From Euptelea pleiosperma (lineage: Eukaryota > Streptophyta > Magnoliopsida > Ranunculales > Eupteleaceae): a DNA stretch of 64,000 bases. Shown here piece after piece: positions 32,280 to 44,660 of the stretch. How positions within the stretch are numbered: the first letter of the stretch is position 1; the number at the start of each line of letters is the position of its first letter. The stretch covers positions 13,041,702 to 13,105,701 of the forward strand of contig CM068545.1 of NCBI GenBank assembly GCA_035048495.1, read 5' to 3'. The translations under genes were made by a program, and so were the position numbers. Under the pieces are notes generated by a model. That model was given only the letters and a program-made list of their open reading frames with translations. It ran no database searches and was not told the origin of the DNA.

Positions 32280-35200
32280 ACCGATAGTTCATCTGGTGAT
32301 TCATTTGCCATATCTAGATGATTAGTGGTATGTCACACATGTGTACCCGCGATGACCATCACCCAGGGTTGTAGGTCACCACAGTGAAGCTGGATAGGTC
32401 AAATTACCTAAAGTGGACACGGTCTGCCCGTATGTATATCGGTGGACGTGATCGGTTGGGATACATTAATGGCAAGGTGGTAGCACCAGCCCTAATTGAT
32501 TCTACCTATGATAAGTGGGAGCCTAAAAACTTTATGGTGATGTCATAGCTGTTACATTCTATGCAGTCATACATTAGTAAGGGTTTCTTATTTCTCTCGA
32601 TTGCGAAGGAGATATAGTATGTTGTAGCACGGACTTATGCCCAAGTAAGGAATTTTGCGCAATTGTATAAGTTGCGGGAGGAAATATCCCATTTTAGTCA
32701 AGGGGAGATGTCCTTGGAGACGTATTATGATACTCTACGGAGTAACTGGAAGGAGTTTGACCACTACCAGTGCTAAATCCCAGTTTGTGTTATTGATGTG
32801 TTAGGATACAGAGCGATGGTAGAACGCCAACGGATATTTGAATTCCTCGCCACTCTGAATTAGAACTACAAGCATGCCAGAGTTCAAATTTTGGATAGAG
32901 ATCGTCCACCTTCCGCACTAACTAACATTTATGCCTACATTCAAAGTGATGTGAGCAAGTGACGTGCTATGTTCTTCAAGCCTAGACAAGACCCGATTTC
33001 TCATGATAAGTATGCATTTGCGACGATGACTCAGAAAACGAGCAAGGCAGCCAAAAAAACTCGAGAAGGGTGATTATAAGGACAAGTTGAAGTATGAAGA
33101 CTATGGGCGAAGACGTCACAAGAAGAAGAAATGCTGGGATCTACATGGTCGACCACCTCAATTTAGCTCCAATTTTGGACAAGGGCCATCTACTACTCAC
33201 TTAATAGCCCGTGATGCAATTCAGCCAGTTTCTACATCTCTTTGAGGTATGATCACGTTTTCTCGTGATGAGATGAAAAAGTCGAGATGGATGATGTCTC
33301 AACTCAAGGGACAGTCCAGTGCTCCTATTTTCACTTTCCCTCACTCAGGTACTTCTGGGTCAATTCTTCTTGTGTCCTCTACACCTTTCGACCCTTTCTA
33401 GATCATCAATTCTAGGGCATCTGATCACATTATTGGTATGTCATCTATTTTTTTTGCCTTACATTATTTTTCTGGTAAAAATAAGGTTTGAATCTATGTT
33501 CTAAAACTCGGAACTCGGACTCGACTCGGAAGTCCATTGGGCCGAGTCACCTCGATGACTCGGCGAGTCATTAAATTGATTATTATTTATTTAAATATAT
33601 AAAAAATAATATTTAGTAAGAAAAACTTTGAAAATAGGAAACAAATACAAAAAAAAAAACATTTACAATCAGAAAAAATTGAGTTTTGATTGGACTCGGC
33701 GTTTAAACGGGTGACTCGATTGAATTGTGAGTCAACTCGGAAGGAGTTTCCGAGTCAACTCGCCGAACTATACAAATCCGAGTTTGTATGCCGAGTCGAC
33801 TCGAAATACGATCAAGTCGAGTCGACTTGGCCGAGTCCCTAGTCGACTCGGCGAGTTTTAAAACATAAGTTTGAATTACTAATGATACTCTTTCCTCAGT
33901 GTTCGAGAAAGACAGTGTGCCTACTACAGCATCCCTAACTTTGTTTTCCATTCTTCATGTTTCTAAGTTCATTACTAATATTCTTTTTGTAAGTAGTATC
34001 ACCAAAAAATTTGAATTGTAATGTCACCTTCCCTTCTCACGGTGTGTTTCGGGACTTGGAGACGAGGAAGACAATGTGGTCCTGAAGACAAAAGGTTGTA
34101 CTATCTGGACACGAAGTAACTCTCTTCTCTGGCAGCGCAACATTCTAGTATTAGTAGTGGTAGTGTCAATAAAGACTAGTTAATGTGTTGGCATAATCGG
34201 TTAGGCTATCTACCTATATCTGGGTTGAGATGCTTATTTCTACAATTTGAGTCTTTTACTTTTGTTAAATTAATTGCAAAATGTGTGACTGACAAAACAT
34301 TGTCGTACTGCATTTCCCATTAGTACGAATAAAAGTACTACTTTTCACATTGTTCACTATGATGTTTAGGGTCTGTTCCCTACTACTTTTCTATTTGGTT
34401 ATCATTATTTTGTCATATTTGTTGATGATTACAGTCGTTGTACCTGGGTGTATGGTGTATCTGATGAATTCTAAAGATAAAGTGTTTTCCATCTTTACCT
34501 TTCATCAAATGGTTCAGAGGAAAACATGGGCATTTACTTGTGTCATGCTTCTTGGTATGCAAGTTCCAAAAACTTTTTGGTCTGAAGCCCTATTAATAGC
34601 TTGCTACCTGCTAAATCATATGCCTTCTAATGTTCTAAATTTCCAGACTCCCGATTTACTTCTTCATTCAGATAATACATATCCTTAGTTCCACCAAAGG
34701 TTTTCGGCTGTGTTATGTTTACATTAATCGTCCTAATCGTGACTAGTTGGACCCGAAGGTTTTAAAGTATATATTCCTGAGATAGCTGTTGTCGCAAAAG
34801 GGATATAAATGTTATTATACTAGCACTCATTGACAACTTGTATCTTTAGATGTTACCTTCATTGAGTTTGTTCCCTTCTTCAGTGATGCCCGAACCTCTC
34901 ATGAGGAGAGCGTAAGAGTAATGAAGAGAGTCATGTTCCATTGTCAGTTCCTACTTTTGTGTTTGATTCTTCTACTACTATTTTTATTGTGATATGCTAC
35001 AGGAAAAAAATATTCAAGTGTGTACTAGAAAACAAAAACAACCCACTATGCAAGGGCCCTATCAAGAAGCTCCATCTGATCTAGGTAACATCACCTCTGT
35101 TGTTCTTCTGATATTCCTGTTGATCTTAATGTTTTTATTGCTATCCGAAAGGGTGTTCGTGCGTGCACGCAATATCCCATTTCAGACTTTGTTTCTCTTC

Positions 35201-36734
35201 ATTCCATGTCTCAATCATATCGTGCATTTGCAGCTTCTATGGCCTTTATTTCTTTGCCATCTAATGTTTCATATGCCCTTTCTCAATCCAAGTAGAAGGA
35301 AGCGACGTTTAAAGAGATAAAAACCCTCAAAAAAAATGACACATGATTTTTTGACCTTAGGGGAAAGAAGCCAATTGGATGCAAATGGGTATCTATAGTA
35401 AAGTATAAGGCTAATGGCTCAATTGACAAGTATAAAAACAGGTTAGTGGCAAAAGGGTTCACTCAGATATATGGGATTGCCTATCAGGAGACGTTTGCAC
35501 CAGTTGCCAAGATGAACTCCATTCGAGTTCTTCTCTTACAGTTGGATGTGAGATTTCAACCATAGTGAGTTAGAGGAGGAGGTGTTTATGATGATGCCAC
35601 TAGGATTCAAATGTGAGGGTAGTGAGAATTAGGTTTGTAAACTGAAGAAAGCTTTGTATGGGTTGAAACAGTCACTTTAAGCCTGGTATGGGAGATTCAG
35701 TAGAGAAGTCAAGAAGATTGGGTATGTACAGAGCCAAGTCGACAACACATTGTTCATCAAACACAAGCAAGACATAATTATTGCTCTCATAGTTTACGTA
35801 GATGACAATTCAGTGACAAAATGACTCAGAGGAAGCACAAAAATTGAAGAAGTTTCTGGAGACGGGGTTTGATATTAAAGATCTTGGACCCTTGAAATAA
35901 ATTATGAGAATAAAAGTAGCTCAGTCGAAGAAAGGGGTATTCATCTCTCAAAGGAAGTATGTTCTTGATATGTTAAATCAAATAGGTAACCTTGGTGCTA
36001 AGCCCGTTGACATGCTGATTGATCAGAATCATCAATTGAATGATGTGGATGGTAACCGCCTCATTGATCCAGGCAGACTCCTAAAGCTAGTTGGTAGACT
36101 GATTTACACACCTTGACATTACATTTGCGGTTAATGTAATAAGCTAGTTTATGCATACTCCTCGAGCATCTCATCTTGAGGCTGACAACAGAGTTCTTAG
36201 GTATCTCAAGGCTCTCTAGGCAAAGGTCTACTGCTTGGGAGGCATAGACACTTACGTGTAAAACTATATACTAATGCAGATTGAACAGGTTCAATTAATG
36301 ATCGTCAATTTAAATTCGATTATTGTACCTTTGTGGGGAGTAACTTAGTTTCTTAAAAAAGCAAGAAATAGTCTGTGGTGATTAGATCTAGCGCAAAAGT
36401 AGAGTTTCGATCTATGGCCATGGAGTATGTGAGCTCTTATAGCTAAAGATTATGGTGGGCGAGTTGGGAATCAAAGTTCAAGAGCAAATGAGCTTATATT
36501 ACGACAATAAAGCTGACATTAGGATTGCCCAAAACCCAGTCCAACATAATAGGAATAAACACATAGAGGTTGATAGACGCTTCATTAAGGAGAAGTTGAG
36601 TAGCCAAATTTGCACACCTTATGTCAGTACAAGAGATCAAGTTATAAATGTTATGACTAAGGGTGTTGATAAGGGTTGTCTCCAAAATATGTTTATCAAG
36701 ATAGGCATGATAGATATCTCGGCACCAGCTTGAG
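32280..36734 (+). pseudogene. Broken copia gag-pol polyprotein
   Basis: Fragments in the correct order but in several frames with many stops: gag (about 32430-33250), integrase end with GMQVPKTFWSEALLIACYLLNHMPS (split across 34557-34630), reverse transcriptase entry KPIGCKWVSIVKYKANGSID and ETFAPVAKMNS (35365-35520), KKGVFISQRKYVLDM (35930-35970), and RNase H with SLYYDNKADI and NKHIEVDRRFIKEKL (36490-36600) ending APA-stop before the polypurine tract. The catalytic VYVDD is present near 35795 but out of frame with its flanks. It cannot make a working polyprotein. Confidence 0.85.
33494..33866. mobile_element. MITE of GACTCGGCGAGTC type inserted in the copia gag-protease region
   Basis: The ends ATGTTCTAAAACTCGG and, inverted, ATGTTTTAAAACTCGCC are inverted repeats, and the interior is packed with GACTCGG/CCGAGTC words. 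The 10-mers AGGTTTGAAT (33484-33493) and AAGTTTGAAT (33867-33876) flank it and match in 9 positions; removing the element restores the protease-region order of the copia sequence. It is therefore younger than the copia insertion. Confidence 0.75.
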
Positions 36735-36740
36735 GGGGAG

Positions 36741-36980
36741 TGTTGGTTGCCTTTATTTTTCTCGTTTCATTGTAATTTGAGGTACCAGGGGAATTTTTGG
36801 TTTTTCTTTGTCTTTCACCTCATTAATATAAATATGTGGGAAATGGTGCTCCACATAATAAATGATTTTTCCTTCTCTATTCTCCTTTTCTCTCATCTTT
36901 CTCTTCTCTCCTAATCTTATCTAATTTATTTTCCACTTTAATTATTTAACTTGAACCCTAGGTATGTGAAGTTTAGAATA
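36741..36980 (+). repeat. 3' LTR of the old copia element
   Basis: Starts TGTTGGTTGCC after the polypurine tract TGAGGGGGAG (36731-36740) and follows the 5' LTR through CACCTCATTAATATAAATATG and GGTATGTGAAGTTTA. The final bases differ from the 5' copy. Confidence 0.8.
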
Positions 36981-37984
36981 ATAACTCATATCCCAATGAT
37001 ATTAAATTATAGAGGCTCTAATGTATCTCCATAATTGTTCCTATGAATACATTGCCCATTGGCTAAACAAGTGAAAGAGTACCTGAGTAATTGCATGTAG
37101 GGAGAGAGTCTAGATATGATTGGTGGATCCCGTACAAACCACTCCAAGAAAGTGAGGGATCAATGTTAGACTCTGGCATCAAAACGATATTATATTTTGT
37201 TGCTTGTGCAATGGTTTTTGCTACAACATTTCTTCACCGTCTAACACTCATCTTCACTAAATCTAAGAACAAAAAGGTGTCATCATCATTCACTGTGCTT
37301 TATGGAAACTACTTAGGATCAGCAACATGAACTATATTTTTTTCATTCAATTCTATCTAAATCTATATCTTTTGTTAAGGTATGTGTATTTAAATATTTT
37401 CTTATTACCTCAATCCACATCATAGTCAGCCTTCCTCCGCCCTTTTAGAACCTTTCACTTTCACCAAAGTGCTCCTTCTCATTGGAGCTGTAATTAGTCT
37501 TTGTTCTACATACCCAAAACATCCCAATCAGCTTTATTTTATTTTATTCCATATTGGAGTTACTCACAGATTTCCCCAAATTTACTTATTTATGATTTTG
37601 CCTTTTCTTAGTCTTTCCACTCATCCATCTCAACATTCCCCTCTTTGTTACTAACGTTCTACTCCATAAAACTAGTCTTACTGTTATCTTGAAAATTTAA
37701 TTTGACCAGTACACATCAATCATATAACACTCCAAAAGCATGTCTCCACGTAGTTACCCAGCTGTCATTTTATGGGCAACATCTTCTTTGATAAAATGCC
37801 CTTAAGACCTACATAATGAAACAATCACTTTGGGGTGTTATTTGCCCATCAATCTAGACTAATGTCTCAAACCCTTCACATGCCCTTACTAAAGCTACAT
37901 TGCATAGATCCTACTTATTTTAAAATCTTTGGTTTCCAAGATATCCCTCCATACATCTAACTTTGCATTTATCCCTCTCTAGTC

Positions 37985-38405
37985 TCATCAACCAATACTA
38001 CATCATCAGCAAATAACATACACCACCAGACCTTCCCTTCAATATGAGTATTTTTTTTGTGTAAACAATATGAGTAGTTAATACATCCATAACTAGTGCA
38101 AAAAGATAGAAATTTAAGGCTAATCCCTGGTGTAAACCCAATGTCATAGAGAACTCACTTGTCTCACCATTGACTGTTCTCACACTTTTTTGTATTCTCA
38201 CCAATACTACATCATCATCAAATAACATACACCACCAGACCCTCCCTTCAATATGAGTATTTTTTTTGTGTGTAAACAATATGAGTAGTTAATACATCCA
38301 TAACTAGTGCAAAAAGATAGAAATTTAAGGCTAATCCCTAGTGTAGACCCAATGCCATAGAGAACTCACTTGTCTCACCATTGACTGTTCTCACACTTTT
38401 TTGTA
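37985..38405. repeat. Tandem duplication, period 211 bp
   Basis: Copy 1 (about 37985-38195) and copy 2 (about 38196-38405) share ACATACACCACCAGACC, CAATATGAGTATTTTTTTTG, CATAACTAGTGCAAAAAGAT and TTGACTGTTCTCACAC followed by TTTTTTGTAT. The last ten bases belong to the end of LINE A, so the copy was made after that insertion. Confidence 0.85.
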
Positions 38406-40292
38406 TCAATAAATATGTATCATATAAAAAGGGAGAGAACCCCACTAAAAAAATACACAAAGGCATATATTACTCCTCGATCAAGGAGACAAAGAATCCC
38501 CTAACAGATCCTCCCATCTAAATACAAAAGTATCAAAAAAACATCCTCTAAACTCTAAGGAGAGGGAAGACCATAGATAAAGAAAAGTTTTAACCCTCAA
38601 GACCAACTCTAGAACATACACTTCTTGCTCTTCAAAAATCCAAGAGATTCTTTCCTTCCAAATGGTCCACAAAATCGCAAACAAAAGAACACGCCAAAGA
38701 AACCGTCCTTTGCCCACGAAGGTGTCCAACGAACCCCCTTGGAAAAAAAACTTCTTACATGCACGGGAACAACAAAGGAAATGCCAAATAAACTGAAGAA
38801 TACTTGCCACACCTCATAGGTATATTGACAATGAATAAAAACATGATCCACCGACTCTACACTGCACAACACATCTGTTCAACAACATCATCACCCTGCT
38901 AATCAAATGGTCCACCATCAGAATCTTATCCAGAACGGTTGTCCACACAAAGACCTTCATTCTTGATGGGACAGGGCCCCCCCTAGACAGAAGACGTAAG
39001 GAAATCCTCTTAGCCCACCAAAGAGCAATGAAAGAAGAACGATCTAACTGAAAATGAACCCTTGGATTCCCACCTCCAGATTCTCGTATCCGATTCAATA
39101 GACATCGTAGGGACATCACCTACCCAAAGCAAGAGAGAAGCCAAACTGTCTATCTTCCAACCATTAATGTTCCTTCTGCAACCAAAGTTCCAAGAAGCAA
39201 GACCTTCTCCTCTATCTATGCAATCCTGAACTAAAACTCCTTGGCGATCTAACAAAGAGTACATGTTAGGGAATGCTTCTTGAAGAGAGCCATCCCCGCA
39301 CCAAGGGTTCTAAAATCGGGCCTTGTCTGCCCTTTCCACCTTAAAAAGAAGATCCTTACCAAATTTCACACGCGTATTGACAATGCCGCGCCACATGCTC
39401 ACACCATAAGATGAGAGAACGGGTAGACTGTTCCAACCATCTTCACTAACCCAAATTTGCTGCCAATGACATTACACCACAAACATTGTTCCACTTCCCA
39501 AGGAGCGCCACATTCATATCACGAAGATGCTTGAAGCCCAAACCTCATCTCTCTTTGGGCACACAAATATTCTCCCACTTCACAAGATGAAACTTGTGAG
39601 TAGTCATGCTCCTTATCCACAAACTCCCTCATAAGCTTTTCCATTCTATGTGCAACACTAACCAGATACTAAACAGGGAAAGAAGTGAATAGGAAGACTG
39701 GAAAGAGTACTCTTGATGAGAGTTATCCGCCCACCTTTCAGCAAGAACCTCTTCTTCCACCCAACTAGCCTCTGACCAAATCTCTCCACCACTGGATCCC
39801 AAATAACTTTATCCTTATACCTAGCCCCCAAAGGTAACCCAACATGGGTAGTAGGAAGTTGTCCAATCCTACAACCTAAGCTTGTCGCCAACTCTCTCAA
39901 ATTCAGGACATCACCCAAGCCATAGACCTCACTTTTAGAAAGGTTAACCTAGAGCCCTGAAACATCCTCAAAACACCTCCGAATACATCAAAGGTAACTA
40001 AGCTGATTGTGTGATGCATCCATAAAGAACATCATTTCATTCGCAAATTGAATATGAGAGATCAAAGGACCATAGATGCCAACTTGAAACCCTTCCACCA
40101 CTCTACTAATCATTCTGCCAAGAGCTTCTACCCCCACCATGAACAAAAAAGAAGAGAGGATTTCCTTGTCTAAAACCCCTCGAACTAGTAAAGAATCCTG
40201 TAGGAGAACCATTCACTAGAATGGAGAAAGTGGCCAAAGAAATGCACACCTTGACTTATTCCCTCCATTTTACCTCCAAAACTCTCCACTCC
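38398..40292 (-). mobile_element. 5'-truncated L1-type LINE (element A) with 17-bp target-site duplication
   Basis: The minus-strand product reads, from 40212 down, [14 protein letters not shown] sequence with [24 protein letters not shown] spread over two frames, then HVGLPLGARYKD and WKKRFLLKGGRITLIKSTLSSLP (39850-39690), WKIDSLASLL, PSRMKVFVWTTVLDKI and the zinc-binding end SVESVDHVFIHC, LWTIWKERISWIFE (38870-38600). The polymerase motif is mutated to FANEMMFF in place of FADD. The poly-A end abuts TTGACTGTTCTCACACT (38381-38397), and TTGACCGTTCTCACACT (40293-40309) lies at the other end: 16 of 17 match. Several frameshifts, non-functional. Confidence 0.85.
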
Positions 40293-41024
40293 TTGACCGT
40301 TCTCACACTAGTTGCCACACTACCATCCATATCCTTAATGATGTTTATGTATTTGCCCAAGACTCCTTTTTTCCTCAATACCCACCAAATTAACTCTTTA
40401 GAGAGTCTATCATATGCTTTTCAAATCCAATAAAGATCATGTGGAAATTCTTTCTTTTTCTCGAAACTTCTTCAATAATTGTCTTAGTAAGAAGTTAGCC
40501 TCGGGGATTAACCTTCCTAGCATGAAGCCAAATTGAATCTCTAATATTATTGTTTTTCTTAATTTTTGCCCTAGTGTACTCTCCTATAGTTTCATAATGT
40601 AACGCAAGTTTGATACCACAATAATTGGTGCAATTTTGTGCATCTCCCTTGTTCTTGAAAATGGATACCACAATACTTTTCCTCTATTAACTTGGCATTT
40701 TCTTAATATGTTAGTTAACCAAGACAATCTAGCTTCTCTCATGCACATCCAAACCTCTATTGAAATACCATTTAAACCTAGAGTCGTTCCTATCTTTCAT
40801 CTTTCTTAAAGCTTCTTTCACTTTTGTAACCTTAATTCTACGAAAGTTATATATCATATGTTCTCTTTAAGATTAGTGTCTTCCCTTAGTCCTAAGCCCT
40901 GCATGTAGTCTTCATTTATAGCCTATCTACGTTTCCTTAATCTTCTCATCTCTTACCAAAACTTTCAGGTCATCTCCCTTAATGCATTTAACTAGACCTA
41001 AGTCTTTAGTTTCCCTCTCTCATT

Positions 41025-41416
41025 ATTGCAAATCTGTAAATATCTTTCTCACCCTCTTGTACCCAACCTATTGTTTAAGTCAGCATACATCTTACATTTG
41101 CCTTACTCCTTTCTTTTCTTCCTTTTTAGCCTTCTATATTTCTTGAAGTTTTGCCTGCTTCTAGTCCATTGCCAAGTCTTGTAGCAGGGACCATTTTTCT
41201 CGGAAGCCATTTTGGACCTTATTGCAAATCTGTAAATATCTTTCTCACCCTCTTGTACCCAACATATTGTATAAGTCAGCATACATCTTACATTTGCCTT
41301 ACTCCTTTCTTTTCTTCATTTTTAGCCTTCTATATTTCTTGAAGTTTTGCCCTGCTTCTTGTCCGTTGCCAAGTCTTATAGCAGGAGCATTTTTCTCGGA
41401 AGCTATATTGGACCTT
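41025..41416. repeat. Tandem duplication, period 196 bp
   Basis: ATTGCAAATCTGTAAATATC begins both copies (41025 and 41221) and both contain CATACATCTTACATTTGCC and CTTCTATATTTCTTGAAG. It lies in the 5' part of LINE-like element B. Confidence 0.85.
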
Positions 41417-41500
41417 ATCATCCACCATCGTACATATGAGCTACATTTCCCTTTAAATTCCCTAAAACCTCTTTCACCATTCTTTTAGTACAGTTTGCCA

Positions 41501-42253
41501 TTTCATCCCATATCACCGTACTCCCTATGTCCAAATTCCACTTTCCTTCCTCTCAATTTGTCTCTAAGAATAGAGTGTGTGAAAACTGAATCCATTTATG
41601 TTCGATGTCAAATCAAGTACCTCCTAGAATATGCAACTTCCAAAAAGTGATGGATAATACGTATAGATCAATACAGAAATAAAATAAATTCAATGCTTTG
41701 TTCAATGTAGTATAAGCTAGCAAAGAACTGTCACAGAATCTCTGTTCAAGCATCATGCAGTTTCTAAATTAAGATTAATCAAAATTCATAAACTCAAATG
41801 TCATTCTGGTGCCACTCGTAATCCATCCTTGTTACAAGCACTAAAAGCAATGAGAGCATTAAAATATAAATACACAGAAATCAGAATTGCTACATAACTA
41901 CTCTTTTAAGTATTTAAAAATGAACAATTAAGAAGAAGAAATAAAGATACCAGTCTGGGCAGGAAAAACACATGAGAAAAACCATGGTCCATCAAAATGC
42001 AGTAAGCTTTCAAAATAGCAATTCACTTACAACGAAAAAAGGTTTAGCCATTCAAACTCCAAAAAAATTAGTTTTTCTAAGATCTGAGACAAATACACCT
42101 CCTTGACTAGATCATATACAACAGGGCGCAGGTATGAAGCAAAAGGCACACCAAGTTTCTAGAATCCCTTTGTCGAGCATAAATATACATCTGAAAATCC
42201 CATGCTCACGCATGAGGCACCTGAAAACTAAAACATTGGGAATGACGACATGT
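41501..42253. other. Intergenic, 3' flank of the LSD1-like gene
   Basis: No coding region recognised. The bases nearest 42253 should hold the 3' untranslated region of the minus-strand gene. Confidence 0.5.
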
Positions 42254-44647
42254 CTAGACAGCCTTTGGTTGTCCAACAGCTGACCGGTGCTTGCCCCGGC
42301 CTCTCCGTGCACTAGCAATGCTAACAGTCAAAGAGTTACCTAAGCTTCCCAAGCCACTAGGGCCCATTAACTTCAAGCCAAGAGTTCTGTACAGAAATGA
42401 CAGTTTACTTTCATCCCCTCCAATCACCAACTGTACTTCATGTGCCTGCTCCCGAGATAATACAGTGTACAGCGGCAATGGTAATTTTAAGTACTTTTCA
42501 CAGCCCTTCTCTACTTCTTGTTCACAACTGTACTTGCCACTAAATTCAGTCCTGGACTTCCCAAAAGTAACTCTCATAAGCCCCATAGATTTTGGGTCTT
42601 CCTTTGAAGAATTAAATATAAATGAGAACTTTCCAAATGCTAGATCAGGCTTTCTAAATAGATCTATGAGAAGATCGTTGCATGGTCCCACGTTCTTCTG
42701 AATGCACTTTCTAGGATCACTAGGCCAACTCCTTGTGGCACGGAGAATGCATGAAGCTTCTCTTAAGCCACTCAAGAAAGCACCATGCATGGTGGCTGGA
42801 TACTGCTTGTTTGTGGCCTCACCAGCAAAAAATAAACGGCCCCCCACATTTTCTGCAAGAATATCATAGTCACTGCCAGAAGACCCAACTCTAACATGGG
42901 AGTATGAACCATGGCAAAGGGGATCACTGCCCCATCTTGTGCATATTGTTTGGATGGGATTAGGCACCTCAATGCCCTTTGGACTATAAATACCTGTAAA
43001 ATTAGCCAATTTTTATACCAAAAGGTAGATCACGATAGCAAATGATGATAAAGAAAAAGCCATGATAAAGTGCATTAGTATATTGTCACCTGTTATCTAA
43101 AGAGATGTAGTACCTCTGAGGATGCTTAGAACACGGTGAAGCAAAATGGCAGGATCCGTGCATTCAAAAGTAAGTGCAGCTTCTCCTGCTACCAGAGCAA
43201 TAAGAACGGGACCTCCAGAAACTGTATGGTAGCTGTAGAATAAAAAGAATTCTCCTCGTCTATGGGTATCTCTATTGAGACAGCCAAACGTGTCTAGGTC
43301 TTCACCCCAAAACACGTGAGGGAAAACCATGGCGACTTTATTCAGCAACCCAAAACCCAATCTATCAATAGCGTCAAGCTTTCTTTTGGGTAATTCCGGT
43401 TCAAATCTAATGGTCCTATTCTTCAGGACCCCAAGAGGCACAGTGCAAAGGACCATATCTGCCTGAAACACTTGATCCCCAGATACCACCTCTACTCCTT
43501 CAGTTCCGTATTTGATAGTGTGAACAGTCTTTCCATAGAATATAGGGACTTCTTCACACATTGCTCTGATCAGTCTCCAATTACCTCCAGCGAGAAAACA
43601 ATGGTCCCCACCCATTTCATAAGGATCATCCTGATCCCAATAGGCAACAGAAAGGTCTGAAAGACATCCAGCATTTGCATATTCCAAGTTTGCGAGATGC
43701 CAATCAAGAAGTTGCCGTTCTTCAGTACTTTGAGTCACACCATACAACTGTCTGAATGTCTCCACCGCTGATCCCAGAGAAATGTCATTTGCGTATCCAC
43801 CCATTGTTTTTCTCAATTGGGTGGCTTTGTCGAGTAACTTATTGAAGATGAATTCCACCTTGGAATCTATTTCCTCATCAACAGGCGCCCCATCTGGCAT
43901 GTATAAAGGACATTTATCTCTGACCTTGTGAAGTGGGATGGACAGTTGCCTGGCCAAAACTCCAAGCGGGTTGGCATGACAACCTGTTATAACACTACCA
44001 CCAAGATCTGCAGCTGCAAATTTACCCTTTCGACCCATTTTCTGAGTATAAACTCTTCCTCCAGGCCTCTTTCTACCTTCAAGGACAACCACCTTGAAAC
44101 CAAAGGATAAAAGCTGCCTAGCTGCAGCTAACCCAGCAAGACCAGAACCAACAATTATCACAGACCCTTCGGTTGCCTCTGGAATACGAGATGTGATCGA
44201 GGGTAACACCCCAAAGTTAATATACCCATGAGACAAAAGAAAATCGTAAGCCGAACTGATCAGATTTCCGTACTCATTACTAACAGTTTCCTTGATCTGT
44301 CCTTTTGAAAGCCATGTCCGAACATTATCCCTCCATTTTGCCAGTATATGGTTTCTAACTACAATATAATCATTTTGCTCTTTTCCACCCAATTCACTCA
44401 CAACCCCAGCTTCAATTTCCTCTGCTAGTAATTCGTCAATTGGGAACCCTAGAGAGAGAGCAATCATGGCCTCAGTTTCAGTTTCTTTCTCCATGTCCTT
44501 CATCGTCTTATTCCGTTTCCTAGGAGTACTACCCAAATGCTTCTCTATGAACTCGTCCATCAGGTTCTCATCATAGTTCCGCACTCCTACAGTCTTTCTC
44601 GACAATCGCTTGGAAACAGTACCATCACAAACTGGAGTTTCCATCAT
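42254..44647 (-). CDS. LDL2: LSD1-like lysine-specific histone demethylase, LDL2 type (757 aa, 2 exons)
   Basis: Exons are 44647-43114 and 42993-42254, joined by a 120-bp phase-1 GT-AG intron to give 757 codons. A SWIRM domain spans about residues 63-148 (EAMIALSLGFP, KEQNDYIVVRNHI). The flavin-dependent amine oxidase domain follows: VGSGLAGLAAA (166-176) binds the FAD pyrophosphate, RPGGRVYT (194-201), the conserved lysine of LLNKVAM is Lys437, and FAGEATN with YPATMHGAFLSG (567-587) closes the flavin site. These enzymes remove mono- and dimethyl groups from histone H3 lysine 4; plant members help silence FLC-like genes and transposons. The short acidic N-terminus with DEFIEKHLG and the LGFPIDELLAEEI wording fit LDL2 better than LDL1 or FLD, by recall only. 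A 160-residue C-terminal tail has no known domain. A second Met follows the first, so the start could be one codon later. Confidence 0.92.
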
Positions 44648-44660
44648 CTCTCAGATTCTT

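Larger units (their letters stand above)
31706..36980 (+). mobile_element. Old Ty1-copia retrotransposon with both LTRs
   Basis: The 5' LTR (31706-31947) starts TGTTGGTTGTC and ends TTATCAACA; directly after it TGGTATCAGAGC (31948-31959) is the initiator-Met tRNA primer-binding site. The 3' LTR starts at 36741 after the polypurine tract TGAGGGGGAG and runs to about 36980, where its last bases have diverged. The LTRs differ at roughly one site in five by eye, so this is an old insertion. Between them lies a broken gag-pol. No matching 5-bp flanks were found. Confidence 0.88.
37000..41500 (-). pseudogene. Degenerate LINE-like reverse transcriptase (element B), split by a later LINE
   Basis: On the minus strand, about 40860-40300 reads IFKNKGDAQNCTNYCGIKL and HMIFIGFEKHMID, then SVRTV at 40309; the frame picks up at 38397 as SVRTVNGETSEF followed by LGLHQGLALNFYLFALVMD. 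This is the order of a common plant non-LTR reverse transcriptase (NYRGIKL...FIDLEKAYD...SVRTVGGETSEF...HQGSALSPYLF). The segment 38398-40292 between them is a separate insertion. Outer limits are rough. Many stops make it non-functional. Confidence 0.7.

Noticed and set aside
31706..36980. Intact autonomous copia element
   Set aside because: Many stops and frameshifts in gag-pol, an out-of-frame RT core, a MITE in the protease region and strongly diverged LTRs.
42254..44647. LDL1, LDL3 or FLD as the identity of the amine oxidase
   Set aside because: The short N-terminus and the SWIRM wording (LGFPIDELLAEEI, GGKEQNDYIVV) fit LDL2 best from memory. The choice rests on recall, so a tree is needed to settle it.
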